Shown in pieces: positions 6,822 to 17,172 of a stretch of 64,000 bases of DNA; position 1 is the first letter of the stretch, and every line of letters starts with the position of its first letter. The DNA is from Mycolicibacterium bacteremicum (GTDB lineage: Bacteria; Actinomycetota; Actinomycetes; Mycobacteriales; Mycobacteriaceae). The stretch spans positions 62,001-126,000 of the forward strand of contig NZ_MVHJ01000011.1 of NCBI RefSeq assembly GCF_002086115.1. Reading direction: 5' to 3'. The position numbers and the translations under genes were made by a program. The notes under the pieces were generated by a model. It was given only the letters and a program-made list of their open reading frames with translations. It ran no database searches and was not told the origin of the DNA.

Positions 6822-8368
6822 GGCCGGCGCAGCGCGTCGGCGTTGTCCCCACCGGCCTTCGCCGACTCCAGCGGGATGCCGTTGCGGGCCGCATTGGCCA
6901 GCATGTGCTCGATGACGTTCTTGCCGAGCGCCGATTCGCCGGGCAGCTCGATCGGGTACTGACCGTCGAAACATGCCGAGCACAACCGTGAGGCGGGCTG
7001 TTCGGTGGCCGCGACCATGCCGTGGTGGCTGATGTAGCCCAGGGTGTCGGCACCGATGGCACGGCGCACCCCCTCGAGCATCTCCGACTCATCGGCGGAG
7101 TTGCTCGCCGAGTTGGCGATCAGCTCGGCCGGGGTCGCGAAGTCGATGCCGTAGAAGCACGGCCATTTGACCGGCGGCGAGGCGATCCGCACGTGCACCT
7201 CGACCGCGCCGGCCTCGCGCAGCATCCGGATCAGCGCCCGCTGGGTGTTGCCGCGCACGATCGAGTCGTCCACGACGATCAGCCGCTTACCGCGGATGAC
7301 CTCCTTGAGCGGGTTCAGCTTGAGCCGAATGCCCAGCTGGCGGATGGTCTGCGAGGGCTGGATGAAGGTGCGCCCGACATAGGCGTTCTTCATCAGGCCC
7401 TGGCCGTACGCGATGCCCGAACCCTGGGCGTAGCCGACGGCAGCGGGAATGCCGGACTCGGGAACACCGATGACGAGATCGGCGTCGACGGGGTTCTCGG
7501 CGGCCAACCGCCGCCCGATGTCGACGCGGGTGGCGTGCACGGACCGGCCGCCGATGACGCTGTCCGGGCGGGCCAGGTAGACGTACTCGAAGACACAACC
7601 CTTGGGGGTCGGGTTCGCGAAGCGGGTGGAACGCACCCCGTCGGCGTCGATGGCCAGCAGCTCACCGGGTTCGATGTCCCGGACGAAGGAGGCGCCGACG
7701 ATGTCGAGGGCGGCGGTCTCGGAGGCGACCACCCAGCCGCGGTCCAGCCGCCCCAGCGACAGCGGGCGCACCCCGTGCGGGTCACGCGCGGCGTAGAGGG
7801 TGTTCTCATCCATGAAGGTCAGGCAGAACGCGCCGCGCACGGTCGGCAGCAGTTCCAGGGCGGCCTGCTCCAGTGAGGAGTCGGCGGCGCCGTGGGCCAG
7901 CAGCGCGCCCAGGATGTCGGAATCGGTGGTGGCCGCGGGGGCCCCGCGGGTCTCGATCAGGCCGGCCTCGCGGGCCCGGGTCGCCAGTTCGGCGGTGTTC
8001 ACCAGGTTTCCGTTGTGGCCCAGCGCCACCCCGGTGCCGGCCGCGGTGTTACGGAAGACCGGCTGGGCGTTCTCCCAGGTGGTCGATCCGGTGGTCGAGT
8101 AACGGCAGTGTCCGACGGCGACGTGGCCGTGCATGGCGGCCAGCGTCTGCTCGTCGAAGACCTGACTGACCAGCCCGAGATCCTTGAACACCAACACCTG
8201 GGAGCCGTCCGCGACAGCGATACCCGCGGCTTCCTGGCCACGGTGCTGCAGCGCATACAGCCCGTAGTAGGTGAGCTTGGCCACATCCTCGCCAGGTGCC
8301 CAGACGCCGAAGACGCCGCATTCTTCTTTCGGTTCGTTCTCTTCCGGCTGTTCAGGCTCGAAGGTCAC
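6818..8368 (-). CDS. purF: Amidophosphoribosyltransferase
   Basis: PurF makes 5-phosphoribosylamine from PRPP and glutamine, the committed step of purine synthesis. The 516-aa protein has a 16-residue propeptide followed by the nucleophile in ECGVFG (Cys17), a glutaminase domain, and the PRPP loop VVDDSIVRGNT. Cysteines in GCVFEY, WPCFYG and LCSAC match the [4Fe-4S] ligands of the Bacillus-type enzyme, so an oxygen-sensitive cluster is expected. It lies between the cupin and the divergent DoxX-like membrane gene. Confidence 0.95.
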   Translation of the reverse strand: MTFEPEQPEENEPKEECGVFGVWAPGEDVAKLTYYGLYALQHRGQEAAGIAVADGSQVLVFKDLGLVSQVFDEQTLAAMHGHVAVGHCRYSTTGSTTWENAQPVFRNTAAGTGVALGHNGNLVNTAELATRAREAGLIETRGAPAATTDSDILGALLAHGAADSSLEQAALELLPTVRGAFCLTFMDENTLYAARDPHGVRPLSLGRLDRGWVVASETAALDIVGASFVRDIEPGELLAIDADGVRSTRFANPTPKGCVFEYVYLARPDSVIGGRSVHATRVDIGRRLAAENPVDADLVIGVPESGIPAAVGYAQGSGIAYGQGLMKNAYVGRTFIQPSQTIRQLGIRLKLNPLKEVIRGKRLIVVDDSIVRGNTQRALIRMLREAGAVEVHVRIASPPVKWPCFYGIDFATPAELIANSASNSADESEMLEGVRRAIGADTLGYISHHGMVAATEQPASRLCSACFDGQYPIELPGESALGKNVIEHMLANAARNGIPLESAKAGGDNADALRRP

Positions 8369-8517
8369 GATGGCTGCTCCCTGGGGGCTGGGGGTGACGA
8401 GGCCAGTCTACGGTCATCCGAGGCCAAACACTCAACTCCGGCGATGGTTTTCGTCACTGCCGGTACGGGGGGCAGCCCCATGTACGTGCCCGGGCCAGGC
8501 AACTACCGTCGGCACCC

Positions 8518-9834
8518 GTGTGGCATCCAGTGACGAAGGTCGCATTCCGGTTCTGCTTCCTGTACTTCGGTGTGTTCTGCCTGTGGTTCGCCCAGATCAC
8601 GTTCGCGTTCGCCGGCGTGCTGGCGCTCTGGCTGCCACCGCAGGCCGTGATCTGGCAGATGACGCTGACCGCACCGGTCGTCGAGTGGCTCGGCCGCACG
8701 GCGTTCGGCGTCGACGCGCCGCTGCGCCTCGATTCCGGCAGCGGGGACCAGGCCGTGATCTGGGTGTCGCTGGCCGGCCTGCTACTGATTGCCCTCGTCG
8801 GCACCCTGGTCTGGTCGGTCCTGGACCGTCGACGCACGGACTACGCCCGGCTGGCCGTGTGGTTCACGGTGTTCCTGCGGCTGTGCCTGGGCGGGCAGAT
8901 GCTGCTCTACGGCTTCGCCAAACTGATCCCCACCCAGATGCCCGCCCCGCCCCTGGCGGCGCTGCTACAGCCGTTCGGGCAGCTCAGCCCGATGTCGGTG
9001 CTGTGGTTGCAGGTCGGCACCTCCCACCCCTACGAGATGGCCCTCGGTGCGGTGGAGGTCGCCGCCGGCGCGCTGCTGTTCTGGCCGCGGACCGCGCTGC
9101 TGGGTTCGTTGTTGAGTGCGCTCAGCATGGGGCAGGTGTTCCTGCTGAACATGTCCTTCGACGTGCCGGTGAAGATCCTGTCCTCGCACCTGCTGCTGAT
9201 CAGCCTGGTGCTGCTCGCACCGCACCTGCCGCACCTGATGAATGTGCTTGTGCGCAACCGGCGTAGCGATCCGGCGCCGCCGGCGCGGCTGTTCGGGTCG
9301 GAACGCTCGAACCGGATCGCCGTCGCCGTCCAGGTGGCACTGGGCGTCTGGGTCGCGATCGGCTTCGCGGCGGTGGGGTGGCAGTCCTGGCACGATTACG
9401 GCGACGGCCGGACCAAGCCCGAGCTCTACGGCATCTGGACCGTCACCGAATTCCGTGTCGACGGCCGCCCGTCCCCGCCGCTAATCACCGATGAGTTCCG
9501 TTGGCAGAAAGTGGTTTTCGACAATCAGGAGCTGGTCACCATCCAGCGGATGGACGGCAGCCTGCGCGACGCGCCGGTGCAGGTGGACATTCCGGGCGGC
9601 CGCATCGTGATGACGACACCACTGCCGCTGCCGGACGGCAGGAGCGCCCCGACGCCGGACCCGGCACCGTTTGCCGAGTTCACCGTCGACCGGCCGGCTC
9701 CGAAGCGCCTGGAGCTGACCGGCACGGTGCAGGGTCGCCCGGTCAGCATGACGCTGGACGCGGTGGATCTGTCGAGCTTCCCGTTGCGCAGCCGCGGGTT
9801 CCACTGGGTGCAGGAGTATCCGTATCTGCGCTGA
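8518..9834 (+). CDS. DoxX-like multi-spanning membrane protein with soluble C-terminal domain
   Basis: A 438-aa protein with about seven membrane helices in the first 300 residues, including a DoxX-like segment (LRLCLGGQMLLYGFAKLIP), followed by a soluble beta-rich domain of about 120 residues. The GTG at 8518 has TACCGT eight bases ahead, a near-leaderless layout. DoxX relatives join membrane redox complexes, but the activity of this large mycobacterial form is not known. It points away from purF and ends two bases from the convergent SCP-2-like gene. Confidence 0.65.
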   Translation: MWHPVTKVAFRFCFLYFGVFCLWFAQITFAFAGVLALWLPPQAVIWQMTLTAPVVEWLGRTAFGVDAPLRLDSGSGDQAVIWVSLAGLLLIALVGTLVWSVLDRRRTDYARLAVWFTVFLRLCLGGQMLLYGFAKLIPTQMPAPPLAALLQPFGQLSPMSVLWLQVGTSHPYEMALGAVEVAAGALLFWPRTALLGSLLSALSMGQVFLLNMSFDVPVKILSSHLLLISLVLLAPHLPHLMNVLVRNRRSDPAPPARLFGSERSNRIAVAVQVALGVWVAIGFAAVGWQSWHDYGDGRTKPELYGIWTVTEFRVDGRPSPPLITDEFRWQKVVFDNQELVTIQRMDGSLRDAPVQVDIPGGRIVMTTPLPLPDGRSAPTPDPAPFAEFTVDRPAPKRLELTGTVQGRPVSMTLDAVDLSSFPLRSRGFHWVQEYPYLR

Positions 9835-9836
9835 CC

Positions 9837-10211
9837 TCAGAGCGTGACCAGGGGCAGCGCCTCGCCGATCTCGGCGGCGCGCGAACCCGACAGATGCAAC
9901 GCCGAATCGTCCATCCCGGTCAGCCCGGTGACGAGCCGCAGCCAGGTCCGCGGATCGGTCTCCACCACATTGGGCGGGGTGCCGCGGGTGTGCCGGGGGC
10001 CCGCGATGCACTGCACGGCGACGAACGGCGGCACCCGCACCTCGACGCTGGCGCCCGGCGCAGCCGCGGCCAGGGTGCGTGCGGTCAGCCGCACGGCCGC
10101 CGCGATCTCGGCCCGCGCCGGATCCGGCTGCGCGTCGTCGCGCAGCCAGGTCGCCACGGCCAGTACCGCGGCGCGTGTCTCTGCCGGATCGGCAGTGCGA
10201 CGGGCCACCAT
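9837..10211 (-). CDS. SCP-2/sterol-carrier family small protein
   Basis: A 124-aa protein resembling Rv0807 and the mycobacterial sterol-carrier-like family (MVARRTADPAETRAAVLAVATWL at the start, with ETDPRTWLRLVTG near the end as in SCP-2 folds). These proteins bind lipids or acyl-CoAs noncovalently. The ATG at 10211 was chosen because the longer frame runs into the divergent mce gene. Only 17 bp separate the two start codons, so lipid-binding and Mce-type genes share one promoter region. Confidence 0.65.
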   Translation of the reverse strand: MVARRTADPAETRAAVLAVATWLRDDAQPDPARAEIAAAVRLTARTLAAAAPGASVEVRVPPFVAVQCIAGPRHTRGTPPNVVETDPRTWLRLVTGLTGMDDSALHLSGSRAAEIGEALPLVTL

Positions 10212-10228
10212 CGGATTAGTGTCGCAAA

Positions 10229-11437
10229 GTGGCTTTCGTCGACCGGTCGGCACCGCCGTACCGGACGGCGGGCGCGATCGCGCTGGTGCTACTGACCGTG
10301 GCCGGTGTGCTTCTCCACCAGCAATTCCGCGGTGAATTCCGGTCCCGTGTCGACCTGACGCTGCTCTCGCCACGGGCGGGTCTGGTGGTGGACCCCGGCT
10401 CGAAGGTCACCCTCAACGGTGTCGAGATCGGCCGGGTCAGTCGGATCGCGGGCACCCCGGCCGGGCAGGCCCGGCTGACCCTGCGGGTCGACCCCCGGTA
10501 CCTGGCTCTGCTGCCGGTCAACGTCGACGCCGAGATCAAGGCCACCACCGTCTTCGGCAACAAGTACGTGGCCCTGACATCGCCGAGAAACCCTGTGGCA
10601 CAGCGGGTCGACGGACAGCGGGAGATCACCGCGACGTGGGTCAGCACCGAGTTCAACTCGCTGTTCGAGACGGTGCTCGCGATCGCCGAGCAGGTGGACC
10701 CGGTGCTGCTGAACCAGACGCTGACCGCGGCGGCACAGGCGCTCGACGGGATGGGCGCGGGCTTCGGCCGGTCACTGGAGGACGCCGACGCCGTCCTGGC
10801 CGCCGCCAACGAACAGTTCCCACAGTTCCGGCGGGACGTGCGCGGACTGACGGCGCTGGCGGACATCTACGCCGACGCCGGACCGGATCTCTTCGACGGG
10901 CTGGCCGCGGCGGCCGACACCGCGGCCACCCTGGACGACGCCCGCGGTGCCGTCGACCGGGCACTGATGGCGGCGATCGGTGTCGGCGACACCGGTGCCG
11001 ACATCTTTGAACGCGGAGGCCCGTACCTGGTGCGCGGTGCGCAGGATCTGCTCCCCACCGCCACGCTGTTCGACTACTACAGCCCGCAGTTGTTCTGCAC
11101 GCTGCGCAACTATCACGACGCCGCGCCGTTGATGGCTCAGGTGTTCGGCGGCGACAACGGGTTCTCGCTGGCGTCGGCGGGCACCATCTTCGGCCTCGGC
11201 GGAGTGGGCAATCCCTATGTCTACCCGGACAACCTGCCGCGGGTGAACGCCCGCGGCGGTCCGGGCGGGCGGCCGGGCTGCTGGCAGAAGATCACACGGG
11301 AGCTCTGGCCCGCACCGTATCTGGTGATGGACACCGGGTTGTCGATCGCGCCGTACAACCATGTCGAACTGGGCTCGCCGATCTTCACGGAGTACGTCTG
11401 GGGCCGCCAGATCGGTGCGCCGACCATCAACCCGTGA
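10229..11437 (+). CDS. Orphan Mce-family protein (MlaD domain)
   Basis: A 402-aa protein with an uncleaved N-terminal membrane anchor (residues 15-31) and an MlaD/Mce domain around residues 38-115 (PRAGLVVDPGSKVTLNGVEIGRV). A helical MCE-associated region follows, ending in a MceA-like tail with an LFCTLRNYHDAAP segment. Mce proteins form hexameric tunnels moving lipids across the periplasm. Normally six genes lie together with two YrbE permeases; here the gene stands alone. A leaderless -10 TAGTGT (10217-10222) lies six bases before GTG. It may join another Mce complex in place of its A subunit. Confidence 0.82.
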   Translation: MAFVDRSAPPYRTAGAIALVLLTVAGVLLHQQFRGEFRSRVDLTLLSPRAGLVVDPGSKVTLNGVEIGRVSRIAGTPAGQARLTLRVDPRYLALLPVNVDAEIKATTVFGNKYVALTSPRNPVAQRVDGQREITATWVSTEFNSLFETVLAIAEQVDPVLLNQTLTAAAQALDGMGAGFGRSLEDADAVLAAANEQFPQFRRDVRGLTALADIYADAGPDLFDGLAAAADTAATLDDARGAVDRALMAAIGVGDTGADIFERGGPYLVRGAQDLLPTATLFDYYSPQLFCTLRNYHDAAPLMAQVFGGDNGFSLASAGTIFGLGGVGNPYVYPDNLPRVNARGGPGGRPGCWQKITRELWPAPYLVMDTGLSIAPYNHVELGSPIFTEYVWGRQIGAPTINP

Positions 11438-11441
11438 TCAG

Positions 11442-11478
11442 TTGACCTCAACATACATTGAGGTTCTACCGTGGCGAC
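11442..11478 (+). promoter_or_regulatory. SoxR-like promoter with 18-bp dyad in a 19-bp spacer
   Basis: TTGACC (11442-11447) and TACCGT (11467-11472) are separated by 19 bp, the long spacing used by MerR-family activators. The spacer region contains CCTCAAcatacaTTGAGG (11446-11463), extendable by one A/T pair each side. Its CCTCAA/TTGAGG arms equal those of the E. coli soxS SoxR box. The ATG follows TACCGT by six bases, so the transcript is leaderless. Confidence 0.7.
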
Positions 11479-11901
11479 ATGACCTTCAAACCACACGAAA
11501 TCGCCTATCTGCAGCAGGCCGATCTGGGCAGGCTGGCCACCGTTCGACCCGACGGCACACCGCAGAACAGCCCGGTCGGGTTCAGTTTCAACGAGGAATT
11601 GGGCACCATCGACATCGCCGGATTCCACATGTCCGCCAGTCAGAAGTACCGCAATATCGGACGGAATCCGAAGGTGGCGTTCGTCGTCGACGATATCTTC
11701 TCCCGCGACCCGTGGCGGGTGCGGTGCCTGGAGATCCGCGGGACCGCCGAGCAGGCACAGGTGCCGGCGGCCATCGGCGGCTCGGGCGATCCGCTCGACG
11801 AGGCCATCATCCGGATCACCCCGACGCGCATCATCAGCTTCGGCATCGACGACACCGAGACGCCACCACACGATCTGGTGGCCGATAGCCGGGACGCCTA
11901 G
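11479..11901 (+). CDS. PPOX-class, probably F420-dependent, flavin/deazaflavin oxidoreductase
   Basis: A 140-aa split-barrel protein of the pyridoxamine-phosphate-oxidase superfamily. LGRLATVRPDGTPQNSPVGF at residues 14-33 is the typical substrate/cofactor strand pair, and KYRNIGRNPKVAFVVDD is typical of F420-binding members. Such enzymes reduce quinones, biliverdin or other acceptors with F420H2 or FMN. The upstream SoxR-like promoter suggests induction by redox-cycling compounds, which fits a quinone-detoxifying role. The ATG at 11479 fits the leaderless promoter; a TTG start at 11458 lies inside the operator. Confidence 0.8.
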   Translation: MTFKPHEIAYLQQADLGRLATVRPDGTPQNSPVGFSFNEELGTIDIAGFHMSASQKYRNIGRNPKVAFVVDDIFSRDPWRVRCLEIRGTAEQAQVPAAIGGSGDPLDEAIIRITPTRIISFGIDDTETPPHDLVADSRDA

Positions 11902-13619
11902 CCTGCGTCGTCACGGTCGGAGGTGCGCTCCAGTTCGGCCCGGACCCGCTCGGTGTCGGCCGGCGTCCACCCGGGCGGTGGCGCCACCGCCGCCCAGCCG
12001 TCGAGCACGGTGTCGCCGTAGTTGTGTCCGTGCCCGTCCGGTACCCCGGACGCATTCGTCATGTCCGCGCTCACCTGCCAGAACGTGACGATCGGATACC
12101 AGCGCATCGAGGCGGTGCGGTCCGCCCCGCGCGGCTCGGTCAGCCAATCCGGCCGGGCGAAAAGCAGATTCGGCGACCACCACACCACCGGGTCGGAGGC
12201 GTGCTGCAGGAACAGCACCCGCGTGCCCTCCCAGGGCGGCGCGGCGGTGGCGGCCACGTCGGCCGGATCGGAGGCCGGGGAGAACCGCACGGTGCGGCCG
12301 TTGTCATAGCGCGGTTGAACTTCGGGCGTGCCGGGGTCGCGGCGTTGTACCAGCCCACTCCAGAGCGAACTCTCATGCGGCGGACCGACCCAGAGCACAC
12401 CGGAGAAATCCATCTCGGCGATATCGGGTAGCCAGTCGAAGGCACCCTGGCCGCCGAAGGATCCCAGGCTCTCGCCGTACAGCAGCAACCTCGGGCGGTC
12501 GCCTTCGGGCAGTGCGTCCCAGCGCGTGTGGATCCCGTCGATCATGGCGCGCGCCGAGTCGACGGACTTCTCCCGGTCACCCAGGAACGAGATCCAGCTC
12601 GGCAGATACGAATACTGCATGGCGACCAGGGCGGTGTCGCCGTTGTACATCGACTCGATGGCCTGCGCGGCAATCGGGTTGACCCACCCGGTGCCGGTGG
12701 TCGGGATGATGACCAGCACCTCGCGCTCGAACGCACCGGTCCGCTCCAGGTCGCTGAGCAACACCGCCACCCGCGCCTCATCGGTGTCGGCGGTCGCCAG
12801 GCCGGCGTAGACCCGGATGGGCTCGGGCGCGGGACGGCCGTTGAGTCGGGTGAGGTCCGCCGCGTCGGGACCACCCGAAACGAAGCTGCGACCCTGATAG
12901 CCCAGCGAGTCCCAGGACGCGAATGACGCCGGGCTGCCCGAACGCTCCGGCGCCGACGGCTGGGTGACCCCGGCCGCGCTGGTGGCGTTCTGCGGCTGGA
13001 AGATCTGGCTGGCCCCGGCCAGGAATCCGCGGTAGAGCACCCCGTTGACCAGCATGACGAACAGCACCACCACGATCGCGGTGCCGATGAAGAACGCCAC
13101 CTCGCTGTGCAGGTGCCAGCGCCGGATCAGCTTGCGGGCGATCAGTTTCACCAGATCCTTGAGCACCCGCCACAGCGAGATGCAGGCGGCGCCGACGAGC
13201 ACGGCCACCACGGCGGTGCGCAGGTATCCCGGTGTCGCGGGCCCCTCGATCCCCATCAGGGTCGACACCTGGCGCTGCCAGCGGGCGGCGGGGACCAGCA
13301 TCAGGATCGGCGCCGTCAGCGCACCCGCCACCACCGCCACCTTGGCGGTGCGCAGCACCCGCGCGCTCGGCGGCCACCAGGATCGTCCGCGTAACACGAA
13401 GCGGCGCAACAGCTGTGCCAGCAAAACACCGAGGCCGTAGCCGATGGCGGCATTGATGCCGCCGATCAGCCCGGCGAAGAGCCAGTCCCTGGGCAGCAGC
13501 GACGGCGTCAGGGACAGGCAGAAGAACACCGCGCCGACGGCGACGCCGACGAAGTCGAGTCGGACCAGGCTCCAGGCCCAGACCAGGAAGGGATGCCGGA
13601 TGGAGGTCCGGTCAGTCAC
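11898..13619 (-). CDS. Membrane-anchored alpha/beta-hydrolase (DUF2319-type)
   Basis: A 573-aa protein with four or five N-terminal membrane helices (residues ~15-230) and an extracytoplasmic alpha/beta-hydrolase domain with nucleophile motif [10 protein letters not shown]. This is the two-part Abhydrolase_9 family typical of mycobacteria (Rv1069c is a relative). The substrate is unknown; cell-envelope lipid esters are plausible. The GTG at 13619 overlaps the purL stop by four bases (GTGA), so it is co-translated with purL; longer starts would run deep into purL. Its stop overlaps the convergent PPOX gene by four bases. Confidence 0.8.
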   Translation of the reverse strand: MTDRTSIRHPFLVWAWSLVRLDFVGVAVGAVFFCLSLTPSLLPRDWLFAGLIGGINAAIGYGLGVLLAQLLRRFVLRGRSWWPPSARVLRTAKVAVVAGALTAPILMLVPAARWQRQVSTLMGIEGPATPGYLRTAVVAVLVGAACISLWRVLKDLVKLIARKLIRRWHLHSEVAFFIGTAIVVVLFVMLVNGVLYRGFLAGASQIFQPQNATSAAGVTQPSAPERSGSPASFASWDSLGYQGRSFVSGGPDAADLTRLNGRPAPEPIRVYAGLATADTDEARVAVLLSDLERTGAFEREVLVIIPTTGTGWVNPIAAQAIESMYNGDTALVAMQYSYLPSWISFLGDREKSVDSARAMIDGIHTRWDALPEGDRPRLLLYGESLGSFGGQGAFDWLPDIAEMDFSGVLWVGPPHESSLWSGLVQRRDPGTPEVQPRYDNGRTVRFSPASDPADVAATAAPPWEGTRVLFLQHASDPVVWWSPNLLFARPDWLTEPRGADRTASMRWYPIVTFWQVSADMTNASGVPDGHGHNYGDTVLDGWAAVAPPPGWTPADTERVRAELERTSDRDDAG

Positions 13620-15913
13620 CCGAACAGCCCGGGCAGCACGCCCTCGGAGGTGGCCCGCAATTCGTCGAGGGTGATGGTGAACTGCCCCTGAACCTCCAGC
13701 GATGTGCTGCCCTCGTCGGACACGCCCACCCGGTCCACCGGAAGTCCGCGTGCCTCGCACATGGACCGGAACCGGCTCTCCTCGGTGCGCGGCACCGCCA
13801 CCAGGACGCGTCCGGCCGATTCGGAGAACAGGAAGACGAACGGGTCGACACCCTCGGGCAGCACCACCCGCGCCCCGGTCTCGCCGGCCAGCGCGGCCTC
13901 CACGATGGCCTGGATCAGGCCGCCCTCGCTCAGATCGTGTGCGGCCGACACCAATCCGTCCCGGGACGCCGCGGTCAGTACCTCGGCCAGCAGCTTCTCG
14001 CGGGCCAGGTCCACCTTCGGGGGCACCCCGCCGAGGTGGTCACCGGTGACCTGCGCCCAGATCGAGCCGTCGAACTCGTCGCGGGTGTCCCCGAGCAGCA
14101 GCAGGGTCTCACCGGGCTCGTTGCCCAACCCGGTCGGGATGCGCCGGGCGACATCGTCGATCACCCCGAGCACGCCCACCACCGGGGTCGGCAGGATCGG
14201 GGTGCTGCCGGTCTGGTTGTAGAAGCTGACGTTGCCGCCGGTGACCGGGATCCCCAGCGCCGCACAGCCGTCGGCGAGTCCGCGGACCGCCTGGGAGAAC
14301 TGCCACATGACGCCGGGATCCTCGGGCGAGCCGAAGTTCAGGCAGTTGGTCACGGCCACGGGGGTGGCGCCGGTGACCGCGACGTTGCGGTAGGCCTCGG
14401 CGAGCGCCAACTGCGCACCGGTGTACGGGTCGAGCTGGGTGTAGCGGCCCGAGGCATCGGTGGACACCGCGACACCGCGTCCGGTGGCCTCGTCGATGCG
14501 GAGCACACCGCCGTCGGCGTGTTCGGCCAGCACGGTGTTGCCGCGCACGTAGCGGTCGTACTGCTCGGTGATGAAGGCACGGCTGCACAGATGCGGGCTG
14601 CCCAGCAGCGCAACCAGAGTCGCCTTGAGCTCGTCGCCGGTGGCCGGGCGGGCCAGCTTGGCGGAGGTGTCGGCGATCAGCGCGTCCTGGCTGTCCGGGC
14701 GGGCGACGGGTCGCTGGTAGACCGGGCCCTCGTGGGCGACCGTGCGCGGCGGCACATCGACGACGGTCTCGCCGCGCCAGGTGATCTCGAGCCGATCGCC
14801 GTCGGTGACCTCACCGATGACGCTGGCCAGCACCTCCCACTTGCGGCAGACGGCCAGGAACTTGTCCACGTTCTCCGGCGTCACGACCGCGCACATGCGC
14901 TCCTGCGATTCGCTGGACAGGATCTCGGCCGGGGTCATGTCGGCGGCGCGCTGTGGCACGGCATCCAGTTCGACGCGCATGCCGCCGTCGCCCGCGGAGG
15001 CCAATTCGGAAGTGGCACAGGACAGTCCGGCACCGCCGAGGTCCTGGATGCCGACCACCAGGTCGGCTGCGTAGAGCTCCAGGCAGCACTCGATGAGCAC
15101 CTTCTCCATGAACGGGTCGCCGACCTGCACGGCGGGCAGCTTCTTGCGGCCCGGGCCGGAGCCCTCGTCACCGCCGAAGGTCTCACTGGCCAGCACCGAC
15201 ACCCCGCCGATACCGTCCAGGCCGGTGCGGGCACCGAACAGGATGATCTTGTTGCCGGTGCCGGAGGCGAAGGCCAGGTGCAGGTCCTCCTTGCGCAGCA
15301 CGCCCACGCACAACGCGTTCACCAGCGGGTTGCCGGCGTAGGAGGCGTCGAACACCGTCTCGCCGCCGATGTTGGGCAGGCCCAGGGAGTTGCCGTAGCC
15401 GCCGATGCCGCGGACCACGCCGTCGAGCACCCGGCGGGTGTCGGGGGCGTCGGCCGCGCCGAAGCGCAACTGATCCATCACCGCGACCGGGCGGGCGCCC
15501 ATGGCCATGATGTCGCGCACGATGCCGCCGACACCGGTGGCCGCCCCCTGGTAGGGCTCCACATAGGACGGGTGGTTGTGCGATTCGACCTTGAAGGTGA
15601 CGGCCCAGCCGTCGCCGATGTCGACCACGCCGGCGTTCTCGCCGATACCGGCCAGCATCCCGGCGCGCATCTCGTCGGTGGTGGTCTCACCGAAATAGCG
15701 CAGGTGCACCTTGGAGGACTTGTAGGAGCAGTGCTCGCTCCACATCACCGAGTACATCGCCAACTCGGCGTCGGTGGGGCGGCGGCCCAGGATCTCGCGG
15801 ATCCGCTGGTACTCGTCCTCCTTGAGGCCGAGCTCACGGAACGGCTGCGGTTGATCGGGCGACGCCGCGGCGCGCTCAACGGTGTCGATTTCCTGCGGGT
15901 GCGCGGATGTCAC
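13616..15913 (-). CDS. purL: Phosphoribosylformylglycinamidine synthase subunit PurL
   Basis: PurL is the ATP-dependent FGAM synthase subunit that receives ammonia from PurQ, with PurS bridging them. At 765 aa it is the small-PurL type, consistent with separate purS and purQ genes at 22-23 kb. Visible are [36 protein letters not shown] and a C-terminal AHDLSEGGL motif. It starts with GTG at 15913 and is translationally coupled to the downstream hydrolase. Confidence 0.96.
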   Translation of the reverse strand: MTSAHPQEIDTVERAAASPDQPQPFRELGLKEDEYQRIREILGRRPTDAELAMYSVMWSEHCSYKSSKVHLRYFGETTTDEMRAGMLAGIGENAGVVDIGDGWAVTFKVESHNHPSYVEPYQGAATGVGGIVRDIMAMGARPVAVMDQLRFGAADAPDTRRVLDGVVRGIGGYGNSLGLPNIGGETVFDASYAGNPLVNALCVGVLRKEDLHLAFASGTGNKIILFGARTGLDGIGGVSVLASETFGGDEGSGPGRKKLPAVQVGDPFMEKVLIECCLELYAADLVVGIQDLGGAGLSCATSELASAGDGGMRVELDAVPQRAADMTPAEILSSESQERMCAVVTPENVDKFLAVCRKWEVLASVIGEVTDGDRLEITWRGETVVDVPPRTVAHEGPVYQRPVARPDSQDALIADTSAKLARPATGDELKATLVALLGSPHLCSRAFITEQYDRYVRGNTVLAEHADGGVLRIDEATGRGVAVSTDASGRYTQLDPYTGAQLALAEAYRNVAVTGATPVAVTNCLNFGSPEDPGVMWQFSQAVRGLADGCAALGIPVTGGNVSFYNQTGSTPILPTPVVGVLGVIDDVARRIPTGLGNEPGETLLLLGDTRDEFDGSIWAQVTGDHLGGVPPKVDLAREKLLAEVLTAASRDGLVSAAHDLSEGGLIQAIVEAALAGETGARVVLPEGVDPFVFLFSESAGRVLVAVPRTEESRFRSMCEARGLPVDRVGVSDEGSTSLEVQGQFTITLDELRATSEGVLPGLFG

Positions 15914-15922
15914 CGGGACAGT

Positions 15923-17125
15923 TTATTCGCTCCGCGTCCGGGCGAACGCCCGCGCCGCCACCGGGGCCCCGAACCCGTGCAGCAGGACGCTGCCCAGCAC
16001 CATCACCACCATGGTGAGCAGGACGATGTGCTCGTCCGGATCGTCGAGCACGTTGAACGCCAGCAACCCCAGCACGATGGCCGCGGCACCGCGCGGCCCC
16101 AGCCAGCCGAGCAGCAGGCGCTCGGGCCAGCTGAACTGCGAACCGATCATCGCCACCGCGACCGGCAGCATCCGGACCAGCGTCAGGGCCAGCACGCAGA
16201 ACACCACGACGCCCGCGGTCAGACCCGACCGCCAATAGGCGATCAGCAGGACGCCGCCGAAGACGAACCACATCAGCGCGGTCAGTAGGAAACTGACGTC
16301 CTCGATGAGTTCGAGATCACGTTCGGCGTCCTCGGTCCTGCGGAAGTAGTGATAGCCGATACCGCACAGGAAGGCCGCCACGAAGCCGTTGGCGTGCACA
16401 CCCAGGCTCAGGGTGTACGCCAGGGCCGGTGTGGCGACGGTCAGGATGCGGGCCGACTGCCCGGTCATCAGGCCGCGGCGCTGGGCCGCGTTGGCGGCCA
16501 ACGCCAGTCCCCCGCCCACGCACAATCCGACCACGATGGCCTTGGCGGTGTGCGGGAACGCGTCGCCCACCGCCTCCCACGCCGTGCCCGCGTCGGCTTC
16601 CACGTCGGCGACGATGAGCGCGAAGACGAAGATCGGCGAGATGATGCCGTCGCTGTAGCCGGCCTCGACGTTCAGCAGGTCCCGGACCCGGCTGGGGATC
16701 AGCCGGTCCCGCACGATCGAGGGTGCCGGCGCGAAGTCGATCGGCACCACGATGCAGGCGACGACGACCAGGGTGGCCAGCGAGAGCCCGGGCAGCAACC
16801 AGGCACCGAGCAGCACGGCCAGCCCCATGCTCAGCGGCAGCGCCACGAACAGCAGCCGGGTGGCCGCCCGCGGGTGCGCGCCGAACATGCCGTCGCGGAT
16901 GGCGTTGGCGTCGACGAACAGCAGCACGGCCAGGATGATCTCGGCCGCGTGCTGGGCGGTCTCGGAGTTGAGGGTGTCGGCCAGCGAGCCGTGGGTGAAG
17001 TACTCGACCAGCGCACCGGCGACGACAAGGAACAGCGGCGCGGTGATCCGCCACTGACGCAGCCGTCGGGCCGACAGCGCCCATGCGGCCAGCACGCCCG
17101 AGACGATGACGAACGACAGCAGCAC
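15923..17125 (-). CDS. CPA1-type cation/proton antiporter
   Basis: A 400-aa integral membrane protein with about 12 helices. It has the VVACIVVPIDFAPAPSIV stretch in which the buried Asp of Na+/H+ antiporters would act, an NVEAGYSDGIISPIFVF segment (family form ExGxND replaced by EAGYSDG), and WLGPRGAAAIVLGL near the end. It likely exchanges Na+ or K+ for H+. It lies nine bases upstream of purL on the same strand and may be cotranscribed. Confidence 0.8.
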   Translation of the reverse strand: MLLSFVIVSGVLAAWALSARRLRQWRITAPLFLVVAGALVEYFTHGSLADTLNSETAQHAAEIILAVLLFVDANAIRDGMFGAHPRAATRLLFVALPLSMGLAVLLGAWLLPGLSLATLVVVACIVVPIDFAPAPSIVRDRLIPSRVRDLLNVEAGYSDGIISPIFVFALIVADVEADAGTAWEAVGDAFPHTAKAIVVGLCVGGGLALAANAAQRRGLMTGQSARILTVATPALAYTLSLGVHANGFVAAFLCGIGYHYFRRTEDAERDLELIEDVSFLLTALMWFVFGGVLLIAYWRSGLTAGVVVFCVLALTLVRMLPVAVAMIGSQFSWPERLLLGWLGPRGAAAIVLGLLAFNVLDDPDEHIVLLTMVVMVLGSVLLHGFGAPVAARAFARTRSE

Positions 17126-17172
17126 GCGTGCGATCTTGCCAGCGCGCGCCGCCGTTCACCGCGGAAGTGGTG

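Noticed and set aside
13937..16288. 783-codon plus-strand open frame over purL
   Set aside because: Antisense shadow of purL with His/Gly/Val-rich translation typical of reverse frames.
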